Part shown: piece by piece, positions 32,228-40,188 of the stretch | Layout: each line of letters opens with the position of its first letter | Numbering within the stretch: the stretch's first letter is position 1 | Assembly (NCBI RefSeq): GCF_013149275.1 | Contig: NZ_JABGNA010000008.1 | Span: forward strand, 303,034-367,033 | Reading direction: 5' to 3' | Source of the DNA: Mucilaginibacter sp. SG564 | GTDB taxonomy: Bacteria; Bacteroidota; Bacteroidia; Sphingobacteriales; Sphingobacteriaceae | Length of the DNA stretch: 64,000 nt | Notes under the pieces: model-generated | Databases searched by the model: none | What the model saw: the letters and a program-made list of their open reading frames with translations, nothing else | What the model was told of the DNA's origin: nothing | Position numbers and translations under genes: made by a program

Positions 32228-32830
32228 ATGAAAACTTTAGCAATCACCATGTTTACCGTAGCAGCTATGGTATTTGGATTAGGAAATCAAGCACAAGCCA
32301 CCGTTAATAATAATAACAACAAGGCCATCGTTTTAACCGACATCACCCGTATCAACAAGATCGAAGTTTATGGTAATGTTCAGGTATATGTTTCAAACGG
32401 CACAGCCGACGAAGTAAAGGTTTACAACCGCTATTATGCCGAAAACGCATTGGTACAATCAAGGAACGGTGTGTTACGCATCAGCTCTTATAACAAAGCC
32501 GAAAAATTAGTAGTTTGGGTTACAGCAAAAGAACTGTCAGCTATCACGGCTTATGACAATGCTAACATCAGCTCATTTGGTAATCTTTCTGCCATCGAAC
32601 TGGATGTGAAACTATACAACAACGCTTCTGCTACTTTAAAATTAGATGCTTACAGTGCCCGTGTTACCATGAACGATAAAGCTTGCGCAAACCTAAGCGG
32701 TACAGTTAATGAATATAGCTTAAACCGTAGCTATGGCTCAAGTGTAAACGGATCAAACCTGATAGCCGAACACACCAACGAAGTATTGAATGGTGCAAAA
32801 GTTAAAGCAGATGAGTATGCAGGTTTATAA
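32228..32830 (+). CDS. GIN-domain secreted protein, paralogue 1
   Basis: A 200-residue exported protein with signal peptide MKTLAITMFTVAAMVFGLGNQAQA. The mature part is one right-handed beta-helix-type GIN (DUF2807) domain: repeated ITRINKIEVYGNVQVYVSNG, ITAYDNANISSFGNL, and later short asparagine-rich turns. Function is unknown; the family is abundant in Bacteroidota and thought to be cell-surface associated. It is about 60% identical by eye to the protein at 40341 and shares its upstream region (LytTR-like repeats and GCTGTAACG). A hairpin terminator follows. Low-complexity NNNNNK after the signal peptide also occurs in the paralogue. Confidence 0.85.
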   Translation: MKTLAITMFTVAAMVFGLGNQAQATVNNNNNKAIVLTDITRINKIEVYGNVQVYVSNGTADEVKVYNRYYAENALVQSRNGVLRISSYNKAEKLVVWVTAKELSAITAYDNANISSFGNLSAIELDVKLYNNASATLKLDAYSARVTMNDKACANLSGTVNEYSLNRSYGSSVNGSNLIAEHTNEVLNGAKVKADEYAGL

Positions 32831-32861
32831 TCACCATCACAACAGGTTCACAACCGAACAG

Positions 32862-32892
32862 AGCCACCTGAAGCCAGGTGGCTTTGTCTTTT
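32862..32892. terminator. Terminator between GIN gene 1 and the SGNH hydrolase gene
   Basis: AGCCACCTG, loop AAGC, CAGGTGGCT, then TTGTCTTTTT. Perfect 9-base-pair stem, T-rich on the plus strand. It lies 30 bases beyond the GIN stop and 6 bases before the end of the minus-strand gene. Confidence 0.8.
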
Positions 32893-32897
32893 TATAG

Positions 32898-33572
32898 CTA
32901 TTTCCCTGCCACTAGCTTTTCAATCACATATGGTGCTATGATCTTACGGGCGCCATCAGGGTCCGGATGCAGTCCATCCGGTACATAGGTTAAATATTCC
33001 TCTTTCCCCTTATCCAGTATTGCTTTCCAATGCGGATAATGATCAATCAATAACAATTTTCGTTTTTTAGCGATCTGCCTGTAAAGATCATAATAGCTGT
33101 TGAGCTCGGGTCTGTCGGCCGCGTGTCTGTCAAGTGGGATGTCCATAGTTTGCAGGATGATCTCGCAGTTGGGGTTAAGCAATTTGATACGATCGATCAT
33201 GTAATTAAGGTTAAGCCCGGCCAGTTCCCTGCTGGTTTTGTACTTCAGGAAAGCATCATTCATACTAAATTCAATCAAAACAGCATCGGGCTTTTTACTG
33301 ATCACGCTATCTTCCAGGTGCTGTACACCCCAGGTTGACCACATAGCGCTTTTAGCCGCGTTATATACGGTTAATTTATTATTATACTTGGCGTTCAGGT
33401 CGGCAGCCACGGCATCTACCCAGGCATGCCCACCGGCGCCCGCGGTTAAGCTGGTGCCATAAACCACCAGGATCTGTGGCTTACCCGCCTGCAGGTTTTT
33501 AACCAGCTGCGTTTGCGCTGATGATACTATTGAAAGTAAAAGGAGTACAATGATTAACAGGTTTATTTTCAT
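32898..33572 (-). CDS. SGNH/GDSL hydrolase, secreted
   Basis: A 224-residue esterase-type protein with an N-terminal hydrophobic signal (MKINLLIIVLLLLSIVSSAQ). Block I is VVYGTSLTAGAGG, with the nucleophile serine and a GTSLT rather than GDSL opening; block III is SMNDAF with the oxyanion asparagine; block V is DGLHPDPDG with catalytic Asp and His. Members act as acyl-esterases on polysaccharides or lipids. The substrate is unknown. The gene is alone on the minus strand, convergent with GIN gene 1, and separated by 60 bases from an AraC regulator gene that reads in the same direction, possibly its regulator. Confidence 0.9.
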   Translation of the reverse strand: MKINLLIIVLLLLSIVSSAQTQLVKNLQAGKPQILVVYGTSLTAGAGGHAWVDAVAADLNAKYNNKLTVYNAAKSAMWSTWGVQHLEDSVISKKPDAVLIEFSMNDAFLKYKTSRELAGLNLNYMIDRIKLLNPNCEIILQTMDIPLDRHAADRPELNSYYDLYRQIAKKRKLLLIDHYPHWKAILDKGKEEYLTYVPDGLHPDPDGARKIIAPYVIEKLVAGK

Positions 33573-33632
33573 AGGTGTTGTATTGTGGTGTTAAAGATAT
33601 AAAATCTTTATTTTCAGGGTATGAGCCACAGT

Positions 33633-34499
33633 TCAGCTTTTTGCAGGAGCCGAACCGGAAACCCATCTCTTTTTAAACGCTGATGGATTTTGACCAACTA
33701 ATTTGTTAAACAGTTTATTAAAATAACTCAAGCTTTCAAATCCAACAGCATAACAGGTTTCGGTGATGTTTTTATCCTGCATGAGCAGATTTTTGGCGCG
33801 TTCGATACGGTATTGGTTTACAAAATCGGTAAAAGTGATATGGGTTTGCCGTTTAAAATACCGGCAAAAAGCTGATGTAGTGAGATTTACCTTTCCGGCT
33901 ACTACATTTACATCTGGTTTTTTAGCGTAATGGGCATCAATGTACTCGTAAATGGCGCCCATCCTGATCTTGTCCTTCAAGATAAAATCTGTACTGCTTT
34001 CATCGTTATTGAGTAGGGTATATTCTTTAGAATCAGCCAGTATGCGAAAAATGTTCAACAATTCCAGCAGCTGATCAAAATTGCTCAGGTTTCCAATGGC
34101 TTTCAACTTTTGCGCCACCAGGGCTCGGGTATCGCCATGAAAGGCAATACCGTATGCGGCGTTTTTAAATAGCTTATTCACCAGTTGAAGCTCGGGCGCG
34201 TACTTGATGGCATCACCCATAAAATTAGTCCGTAACTGCACTACTATTTGGTGATAGTCGCTGCGCAGGCGATAATCAAAATTTAGGTGGGGGAGATTGG
34301 GGCCGATAAATACCAGGTCGCTTTGGGTATAGCTCGAAACATGGGTGCCTACATGGCGGATGCCGGCGTCGGCCTCCACATACACCAGCTCCACCTCCGG
34401 GTGATAATGCCACAGAAAAGTGTTGCGCAACCTGGGCGAAAACAGTTTGAATGATTTTCCCGGCTCAAATTCTACCCGCTCCAGTTGTATCTGGTTCAT
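33633..34499 (-). CDS. AraC family transcriptional regulator 1
   Basis: A 288-residue regulator. The N-terminal cupin-like sensing half contains the phrase LWHYHPEVELVYVEAD and PHLNFDYRL. The C-terminal 100 residues hold two helix-turn-helix motifs: VNVVAGKVNLTTSAFCRYFKRQTHITFTDFVNQYRIERAKNLL and KNITETCYAVGFESLSYFNKLFNKLVGQNPSAFKKR. The ligand is unknown but sugars are usual in this subfamily. It is divergent from the PhyH-family gene at 34628, with 128 bases between, so it probably controls that gene. The SGNH hydrolase gene follows on the same strand and might be co-transcribed. Confidence 0.9.
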   Translation of the reverse strand: MNQIQLERVEFEPGKSFKLFSPRLRNTFLWHYHPEVELVYVEADAGIRHVGTHVSSYTQSDLVFIGPNLPHLNFDYRLRSDYHQIVVQLRTNFMGDAIKYAPELQLVNKLFKNAAYGIAFHGDTRALVAQKLKAIGNLSNFDQLLELLNIFRILADSKEYTLLNNDESSTDFILKDKIRMGAIYEYIDAHYAKKPDVNVVAGKVNLTTSAFCRYFKRQTHITFTDFVNQYRIERAKNLLMQDKNITETCYAVGFESLSYFNKLFNKLVGQNPSAFKKRWVSGSAPAKS

Positions 34500-34596
34500 C
34501 TTACATTGTTATATTTTTTATTCTAAATATAGTAAATAGGTCAATGTAGAGCAAATATTGATCACTGTAACGAATATATCATCTGCTGTATCCCGA

Positions 34597-34604
34597 TAAT
34601 TTTG
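34597..34604 (+). promoter_or_regulatory. -7 promoter box of the PhyH-family gene
   Basis: TAATTTTG, 24 bases before the ATG at 34628. No good -33 sequence is present, as expected for a promoter that needs an activator such as the divergent AraC protein. Confidence 0.5.
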
Positions 34605-34627
34605 AATTATTAACCAATACGTAGATC

Positions 34628-35611
34628 ATGGATGCAACAAGCAAAACAATGGCCGCTATGGCCCCCACAATGAACCCTGATGAGGCTCATAAAGATATCC
34701 CTGGCAATCCCTCCGCGGCCAAATCGAGCCAGGTAAAATTGAACGACCGCAGCAACGGCGAACCTTTGCGGGTGCTGAGCGAAGACGACTGGGCTTTCTG
34801 GATCACCAATGGTTATGTGGTAGTTAAAAACGCTATTCCCCAAGAAATGGCCCAACGCACAGCCGATTACCTGTGGCAATATGAGGATAAAGATCCAAAC
34901 GATATAGAAAGCTGGTATAAAAGGCCCAATATACAAATGCAAATGAAAGAACTCAATAATACCGGTATGGTTGAAATTTACAACCACCAGTATTTGTGGG
35001 ACAACCGCCAGTATCCTCGTGTGCACCAGGCTTTTGCCGATATCTGGGGTACCGAAAAGCTTTGGGCCAATATCGACCGCGCCAACCTGAATTTTCCGGT
35101 ACGGCCCGGTTTTGAGTACAAGGGTTTTATCCATTGGGATTACGATCCCGAAACCAGGCCACAAAATGTGCAGGGCGTGCTGGCACTGGCCGATCAAACC
35201 GACGAAAACATGGGCGGCTTTCAATGTATCCCCGAACTTTACCGCACCTATGATACCTGGAAACTGACCCAACCCGCTGATCGCGACCATTATAAACCCG
35301 ATACTACGGGCTTTGATATTGTTAAAGTAAAGCTGGAAGCCGGTGATCTTTTGATTTTCAATAGTTTACAGCCGCACGGCATCAGGCCCAATACCAGTGG
35401 TAATAAAGTACGTATTGCCCAGTATGTGGCTATGATGCCCGCGCAGGAACATAATGAGGAGCTGCGGCAATGGCGCATCAACAGCTGGCAAAACAGGGAG
35501 GCCATGCAAGGCTACGCTTTCCCGGGCGATCCGCTGGAACGGGAGAAGAAAAATCCCGTCGCGGAACTTTCACCTCTGGGTAAAAAGTTGCTGGGTTTGG
35601 ATAAATGGTGA
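34628..35611 (+). CDS. Phytanoyl-CoA dioxygenase family protein
   Basis: A 327-residue Fe(II)/2-oxoglutarate oxygenase of the PhyH family. The metal-binding triad appears as HWDYDPETRP (His and Asp) and PHGIRPN (second His, with the 2-oxoglutarate-binding arginine in HGIR). The intervening GVLALADQTDENMGGFQCIP and AGDLLIFNSLQPHG are family phrases. The substrate cannot be deduced; PhyH proteins hydroxylate acyl-CoAs, ectoine precursors or other small molecules. The long N-terminal stretch (MDATSKTMAAMAPTMNPD) is low complexity. It is divergent from an AraC regulator, which suggests inducible catabolism of an unknown compound. Confidence 0.88.
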   Translation: MDATSKTMAAMAPTMNPDEAHKDIPGNPSAAKSSQVKLNDRSNGEPLRVLSEDDWAFWITNGYVVVKNAIPQEMAQRTADYLWQYEDKDPNDIESWYKRPNIQMQMKELNNTGMVEIYNHQYLWDNRQYPRVHQAFADIWGTEKLWANIDRANLNFPVRPGFEYKGFIHWDYDPETRPQNVQGVLALADQTDENMGGFQCIPELYRTYDTWKLTQPADRDHYKPDTTGFDIVKVKLEAGDLLIFNSLQPHGIRPNTSGNKVRIAQYVAMMPAQEHNEELRQWRINSWQNREAMQGYAFPGDPLEREKKNPVAELSPLGKKLLGLDKW

Positions 35612-35715
35612 ATCGCAGTGCCCTGGCTTTTAAACCACCCCTGATGATCAGGATCAATCTACTGATAATGACATAAAGATTAAGGATAGATACTATCTGC
35701 TTTATTTGAATTGTT

Positions 35716-35723
35716 TAATTTTG
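35716..35723 (+). promoter_or_regulatory. -7 promoter box of AraC regulator 2
   Basis: TAATTTTG ends 4 bases before the ATG at 35728, so transcripts starting here would have no leader. The spacing is like that of the genes at 1444 and 15500. Confidence 0.5.
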
Positions 35724-35727
35724 TAAC

Positions 35728-36648
35728 ATGGAGCAGGTAGAAACATTATTACATTATTATCAACTCACCAATAGGGAAATCCCATCTGAGTTGCTCAATA
35801 CCAAGGGTACTACGAGTCATTTTAATGTTTTGAAGCGGAATAATTGTTTAAGCGCGTTCCCTTTTCAGCGCAGGGATTATTACAAGATATGTTTGATATA
35901 TGGCAAAGCAATGCTGTATACGGCAAACGGTGAGGTAGCTATTGACCGGTACGCTATCATTTTTTCCAGTCCGAATGTGAAATTTGGCTGGAAAGGGCTT
36001 TCAAGCGAACAGGATGGTTACATATGCCTTTTCAATGAGCAATATCTGAGTACAGAGCTCAGGAAGGAATTTAAAAAATTGTACGAGCTGTTTAAGAATA
36101 GTGTTTATCCGATCATTTTTTTGGATAAAGAACAATACGATACGCTGATGTATTACTTCGGCCTGATGTATAATGAATACAACGGCAACTTTGCTTATAA
36201 AAAAGAGCTGGTTGAAAATATACTCCGGCTGATTATTTACACAGCCATAAAAATTCAAAGTGCGCTTAGTCCCGAGGATGTCGGCGTACAAAAAAGAGAT
36301 CGCCTGGTAAATAATTTTATAGAATTACTGGATAGCCAGTTCCCTGTAGAATCACCGCAAAATGGCATCTTGTATAAAACTCCGGCAGATTTTGCCAATC
36401 AATTGCATGTACATGTAAATCACCTCAATCATTCGTTAAGAGCTGTATTGGGAAAATCAACCACGCAGCTTATCAATGAACGGATTGCGGTAGAAGCTGT
36501 CGCGCTGATCCAGAACAGCGACTGGAATATTTCGGAAATTGGTAACGGCCTTGGGTTTGAGTATCCGCAGCATTTTAATGTTTTTTTCAAAAAGCAAACC
36601 GGCAGCAGTCCAAAATCATTTCGAGGTCAATTAGTCGAAAATGTTTGA
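35728..36648 (+). CDS. AraC family transcriptional regulator 2
   Basis: A 306-residue regulator. The N-terminal half is an atypical sensing domain (QRRDYYKICLIYGKAMLYTANGEVAIDRYAIIFSSPNVKFGW); the C-terminal 100 residues have the AraC helix-turn-helix pair: PADFANQLHVHVNHLNHSLRAVLGKSTTQLINERI and WNISEIGNGLGFEYPQHFNVFFKKQTGSSPKSFRG. The MFS exporter gene begins 82 bases downstream in the same direction, so it is probably its regulator. The ligand may be the exporter's substrate; this is inference. The ATG directly follows a -7 box. Confidence 0.9.
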   Translation: MEQVETLLHYYQLTNREIPSELLNTKGTTSHFNVLKRNNCLSAFPFQRRDYYKICLIYGKAMLYTANGEVAIDRYAIIFSSPNVKFGWKGLSSEQDGYICLFNEQYLSTELRKEFKKLYELFKNSVYPIIFLDKEQYDTLMYYFGLMYNEYNGNFAYKKELVENILRLIIYTAIKIQSALSPEDVGVQKRDRLVNNFIELLDSQFPVESPQNGILYKTPADFANQLHVHVNHLNHSLRAVLGKSTTQLINERIAVEAVALIQNSDWNISEIGNGLGFEYPQHFNVFFKKQTGSSPKSFRGQLVENV

Positions 36649-36700
36649 ATTGTTTAATAATTGCTTTGAATGGTGTAATATAGGTACGCCCGGCTATTTC

Positions 36701-36708
36701 TAATTTTG
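36701..36708 (+). promoter_or_regulatory. -7 promoter box of the MFS exporter gene
   Basis: TAATTTTG, 22 bases before the ATG at 36731. A -33 TTG is not well placed. This gives the exporter a promoter separate from the AraC gene upstream. Confidence 0.5.
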
Positions 36709-36730
36709 CATCAGAAAATTTAGAAGTAAT

Positions 36731-37939
36731 ATGAAGCGGCTTAAAAAAGAAAACGAATGGATAGGTACTATTTTAGCATTTATGATCATACCCATATCGG
36801 GTTTCGCAATAGATGTTTATGTGCCATCGTTTCCTCAAATGGTGAACGACCTTCACGCCACGCCATCTGATATCAGGTTAACGCTCTCTATTTTCCTGAT
36901 CAGTTATGGTGTATCTCAATTGTTTGTAGGCAGTATTGTAGATAGTTTTGGCCGGTATAAGATAGCGCTTGTGTCTTTACTGGTGTTTGTATTAAGTAAC
37001 CTTGCCATTGTTATTACCAAAAGCATCGAAGTTATTTTTGTAATGCGGGCACTTCAGGGCCTGGTGATTTCGCTGATCATGGTGGCAAAGCGAACCTTTT
37101 TTATAGATATATATACCGGTGATAAGCGGAAAAAATATACCAGCTTGCTTTCTGTAGTATGGTCAACCGCGCCTGTGGTAGCGCCTTTTGTGGGTGGTTA
37201 CCTGCAAAGCTTTATCGGTTGGGAGGCTAACTTTTATTTTTTGGCCTTATACGGATCGGTGATGCTGGTTTTAGAGTTGATATACAGCGGCGAAACCATT
37301 GCGGCTTATAAACCCTTTCACATTAAAACCATTTTAAATACCTACCGGGAGTTTTTATCGGCAAAGGATTTTAGTATTGGTGTGCTTGTTTTGGGATTAA
37401 GCTATTCCATGGTGATCATCTTTGGTATGTCTGCCCCCTTTATTATCGAACACGTATTTCATTACTCCCCTGTAATTACGGGATACGCTTCGTTATGTTC
37501 TGGTGTATCATTATTAACGGGTGGTATGCTGAGCCGGATGCTGATAGATAAACCTTTTCATAAAAAATTAAAACTCGGCAACCTGATACAATTTGGTGTG
37601 GCTTTGCTAATGTTTATGTTTGGTGTGTTTTATGCCGGCTATTTCAATATTTTTTCGTTGCTGATTTTTGTGGTCATGCTGCACTTTTTGGCCGGTTTTG
37701 TGTATAACATTTATCTCACTTACTGTTTTATGCGGTTCCCCGCCTATGCCGGAACAGCGAGCGGCATAACCAGCGGCGGTTCATATGTTGTGGTTTCCAT
37801 TGTAAGCTCAGCCTTGGTAAGCCTCATCAATATTCATGATCAGCGTAGCTTTGCAACCATTTATATTGTGCTTTCGGTGGCTATTACAGTGGCCTTATTA
37901 TCTTTAAAAAAAGAGAACATAGCCAATAGTGTCGCGTAA
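36731..37939 (+). CDS. MFS transporter, Bcr/CflA drug-efflux type
   Basis: A 402-residue membrane transporter with 12 helices. The start has the Bcr/CflA pattern (AIDVYVPSFPQMVNDLHATPSDIRLTLSIFL) followed by motif A in GSIVDSFGRYK. Members export chloramphenicol, bicyclomycin, sulfonamides or metabolites such as amino acids. The substrate is not known. It lies downstream of AraC regulator 2 in the same direction with a small gap and its own -7 box. The region after its stop contains a palindromic repeat. Confidence 0.9.
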   Translation: MKRLKKENEWIGTILAFMIIPISGFAIDVYVPSFPQMVNDLHATPSDIRLTLSIFLISYGVSQLFVGSIVDSFGRYKIALVSLLVFVLSNLAIVITKSIEVIFVMRALQGLVISLIMVAKRTFFIDIYTGDKRKKYTSLLSVVWSTAPVVAPFVGGYLQSFIGWEANFYFLALYGSVMLVLELIYSGETIAAYKPFHIKTILNTYREFLSAKDFSIGVLVLGLSYSMVIIFGMSAPFIIEHVFHYSPVITGYASLCSGVSLLTGGMLSRMLIDKPFHKKLKLGNLIQFGVALLMFMFGVFYAGYFNIFSLLIFVVMLHFLAGFVYNIYLTYCFMRFPAYAGTASGITSGGSYVVVSIVSSALVSLINIHDQRSFATIYIVLSVAITVALLSLKKENIANSVA

Positions 37940-37972
37940 GATTCAAAGTACAGAGAAGAATTTTTGTCCTCT

Positions 37973-38070
37973 CAGTGTCTCCTGAAAGGGACCCTGAGGC
38001 TGCGTGGCTTATAACTCAGGGTCTCTCGCAGAGGACACTGGGTGGACTGGAACTTCGTAAGTCTTTAAGG
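37973..38070. repeat. Palindromic repeat (CAGGGTCTCTC family) plus AACTTCGTAAG word
   Basis: Imperfect 26-base arms at 37973-37998 and 38015-38040 (CAGTGTCTCCTG.. against CTCAGGGTCTCTCG..). The right side continues as GGGTGGAC, similar to the repeat at 10591-10630. It is followed by AACTTCGTAAGTCTTTAAGG (38051-38070), identical to 61949-61968. The last bases touch the end of the kinase-like gene at 38073. Confidence 0.65.
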
Positions 38071-38072
38071 CG

Positions 38073-38612
38073 TTACAGCTCGTTCATCTTTTCCAAAACC
38101 AGGTCTATTCGTTGCTGTAGGGTAGTATCGCCTTTAATCTCTAAAACTGGGGAGCTTACCTGGTTTAGCCAATTTTGGTGTACCTGTAGGGTACGGCCTT
38201 TGGTGGTGTTATCATCATAACCAGCTGCCCATTTAATAAATGCCTGATAGTTAGCGGCGCGTTCCGGATCGGTAAAAATGGCATCGCCGTAGCGTTCCAG
38301 TTCGCGGTTGTGCAGGCGCTGCATCCGGATGTGGTGGGGGATGTATAAAAATACCACCAGGTCAAACATGTCCAGCCATTCCGATCCCCAGCTTACCATC
38401 GATCCGCTGAGAATCCAATCGGGCTGTTGGGCGGTATCATGTAATATCCTGGCATTGCGCAGTTCAGGATCACGCCTTAAAGTAAAGGGTTTTTCGGTAG
38501 GCTCCCAGAAATACTTATCGCTATCAAACAACGGATAGTTCAATCGTTCGGCCAAAGCGGCACCTAATGTTGTTGAACCGGCACAGGATGCGCCCATGAT
38601 GTGTATTTTCAT
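38073..38612 (-). CDS. P-loop kinase-like protein with altered Walker A
   Basis: A 179-residue protein of the AAA/adenylate-kinase-like group often called topology modulation (FlaR-like) proteins. The phosphate-binding loop is GASCAGSTTLG, so the usual Lys of GKS/T is replaced by Ser (GST); this is a recurring variant (G-S/T-T-T) in this group. It also has LFDSDKYFW, a Walker B-like LVVFLYIPHHIRMQRL, and an RxxxR lid (RNARILHD). ATP may still bind by other contacts or the protein may use another nucleotide. The AraC regulator 3 gene lies 15 bases downstream on the same strand. Confidence 0.7.
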   Translation of the reverse strand: MKIHIMGASCAGSTTLGAALAERLNYPLFDSDKYFWEPTEKPFTLRRDPELRNARILHDTAQQPDWILSGSMVSWGSEWLDMFDLVVFLYIPHHIRMQRLHNRELERYGDAIFTDPERAANYQAFIKWAAGYDDNTTKGRTLQVHQNWLNQVSSPVLEIKGDTTLQQRIDLVLEKMNEL

Positions 38613-38627
38613 ATTTAAGTATAGACT

Positions 38628-39458
38628 TCAGACCCTACCGTAATGGCTCGCGTTAATATTGGTTTGTTTTTTAAAATAGTTAGATAAGTGGCTTACATCG
38701 GTAAAACCAAACTCTTCGGCTATCTGGCTTAGGGTTGCGGTTTTGTTGCTGATACGTATCTCGATCAATTTAACCCGGTACCCATTGATGTAATCGCGGT
38801 AGCTGATATCAAAATTTCTTTTAAACCAGGCGCTAAAATAGCTGGGAGCGATATTGAAATGCGCTGCCACCTTTTTTACCTGTATATTTTCGGGCTCATA
38901 AATGTGCTGGTGGATATAGGATATCAGCTCCTGCTTGCCTGGGGGGCAGTTGACCAATTGCGCGTCGATACGTCCCAGTGCCTGGGTTATTAAACCAAAG
39001 AGCGACAATATCTGGTAAAAGATATAGGGGCAGGTGGCTATATCTGTCGACCCATTGTACGCGGTAATATTATCAATAGTACTGCGTAAAATGGTTTTGA
39101 AAGGCTCATCGAAGGTAAGTTTTATCTCTTTTAATAGTTTGTGCCGCATCAGATCCTGTGGGCTAAACATGATACCCACATGCGGAATGGCCTGATTTTG
39201 CGAACTAAAAAACTCATCAGTAAACTTGATGAGGGTAACATAGGTGTACTTTTTATAGTCGAAACAGTGTTCGTCTTCCGGGGATATTAAAAACAGGTCG
39301 CCTGGTTTATAGGGCAGGCGGTTCTGATTAAGGATGTGTGTGCCAGAGCCTTTGTGTACATAAATAATTTCATAGTAGGTGTGGCTGTGCCGGGATTGCA
39401 TGATGGCGGCACCCTCCACATCGCAAATTACCAGGGGCGCAAATTGCTTTTTCTTCAT
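38628..39458 (-). CDS. AraC family transcriptional regulator 3
   Basis: A 276-residue regulator with an N-terminal cupin (HSHTYYEIIYVHKGSGTHILNQNRLPYKPGDLFLISPEDEH, His-rich) and a C-terminal AraC domain: QVKKVAAHFNIAPSYFSAWFKRNFDISYRDYINGYRVKLIEI and ATLSQIAEEFGFTDVSHLSNYFKKQTNINASHYG. The two helix-turn-helix motifs are complete. It ends 15 bases before the kinase-like gene in the transcript order (kinase gene first, reading from 38612). It is divergent from the Fur-like gene; the 100-base gap between them contains a perfect palindrome. The ligand is unknown. Confidence 0.9.
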   Translation of the reverse strand: MKKKQFAPLVICDVEGAAIMQSRHSHTYYEIIYVHKGSGTHILNQNRLPYKPGDLFLISPEDEHCFDYKKYTYVTLIKFTDEFFSSQNQAIPHVGIMFSPQDLMRHKLLKEIKLTFDEPFKTILRSTIDNITAYNGSTDIATCPYIFYQILSLFGLITQALGRIDAQLVNCPPGKQELISYIHQHIYEPENIQVKKVAAHFNIAPSYFSAWFKRNFDISYRDYINGYRVKLIEIRISNKTATLSQIAEEFGFTDVSHLSNYFKKQTNINASHYGRV

Positions 39459-39488
39459 GTCGTAAATTTACAATTATATCGCCCCTAT

Positions 39489-39503
39489 GTACAACAATTG
39501 TAC
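39489..39503. promoter_or_regulatory. Palindrome in the AraC/Fur-like divergent gap
   Basis: GTACAA-CAA-TTGTAC: two perfect 6-base arms around 3 bases. It lies 30 bases before the AraC 3 start and 55 bases before the Fur-like start, where a shared operator is expected. Its half-site TTGTAC also occurs in the long palindrome at 7311-7336. Confidence 0.45.
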
Positions 39504-39558
39504 GTGCATATATTTTTTTCTTTGAAATATAAAACGGTAATTCAATAGAGTCACAGTT

Positions 39559-39855
39559 ATGACACACTTCAACTTGTCGGCAATAGCCCTTCCTGACGAA
39601 TTTGTACAATACTGTCAACTACATCAGTATAGCCTGTCGGTTAAAAAAAAACATATTATAGCGCATATTTTAAAACTGGGTCAGGACGCCGATGTGGATA
39701 CCTTGTCCAGACATATCCGTATCAATGGGGTTAAAGTGAGTACCAGCAGTATTTACCTGGTGCTGCAGTGGCTTATTGAGCACGGCTTTGTGGTCAAAAC
39801 TGTGAATGGCCGCAGTGAGGTTTATTATAGGCCGGTAAATGCGGTGGTTAACTGA
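39559..39855 (+). CDS. Fur-like DNA-binding protein lacking the metal domain
   Basis: A 98-residue protein that matches the N-terminal winged-helix half of the Fur/PerR/Zur family: YSLSVKKKHIIAHILKLGQDADVDTLSRHIRINGVKVSTSSIYLVLQWLIEHGFVVKTVNGRSEVYYRP. The normal C-terminal dimerisation and metal-binding domain (HxH..H, CxxC) is completely absent; the protein ends where that domain would start, with a clean stop. So it cannot sense iron or peroxide in the usual way. It may be a stand-alone DNA-binding domain, or a degraded remnant. The reading frame shows no frameshift. It is divergent from AraC regulator 3. Confidence 0.7.
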   Translation: MTHFNLSAIALPDEFVQYCQLHQYSLSVKKKHIIAHILKLGQDADVDTLSRHIRINGVKVSTSSIYLVLQWLIEHGFVVKTVNGRSEVYYRPVNAVVN

Positions 39856-39876
39856 GGCCGTATATTCAAACTATGG

Positions 39877-39970
39877 GTCATGCCGAACTTGTTTCGGCAC
39901 CCCATGAGCAAAGTGTACAACACGACGGTTAACCTGCCTTGTGGGATCCTGAAACAAGTTCAGAATTACC
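39877..39970. repeat. GTCATGCCGAAC...GGATCCTGAAACAAG repeat, copy 2
   Basis: TCATGCCGAACTTGTTTCGGC (39878-39898) and GGGATCCTGAAACAAGTTCAG (39942-39963) match the two hairpins of the element at 23413-23503 almost exactly, in the same order. It follows the Fur-like gene. Confidence 0.75.
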
Positions 39971-40014
39971 TCTCTTCTTATTATATATAATTAATATAAT
40001 ACTACTCTGCCGTT

Positions 40015-40130
40015 GCTCGGCTCTGGCCGAGTGACCACTATTACCCGGCCTCCGGCCGATGTTATACCATAATATACTCAGATCGCAGGCCATAGGCCTG
40101 TAGATAATCGTCACTCGGCTGGAGCCGAGC
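40015..40130. repeat. CTCGGCT/GGCCGAG palindromic repeat
   Basis: Left GCTCGGCTCTGGCCGAGTGA (40015-40034) and right TCACTCGGCTGGAGCCGAGC (40111-40130) are inverted with two mismatches, and CCGGCCTCCGGCCG and CAGGCCATAGGCCTG are nested. The 116-base unit has the form of a dispersed Bacteroidota repeat. The rest of the 485-base gap holds copy 2 of the GTCATGCCGAAC element and the promoter of GIN gene 2. Confidence 0.7.
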
Positions 40131-40188
40131 GACTGCGGTCACCATAATCAGCCATTTCCCCCATTTCTCCATAAAAATATTTTCGCCG

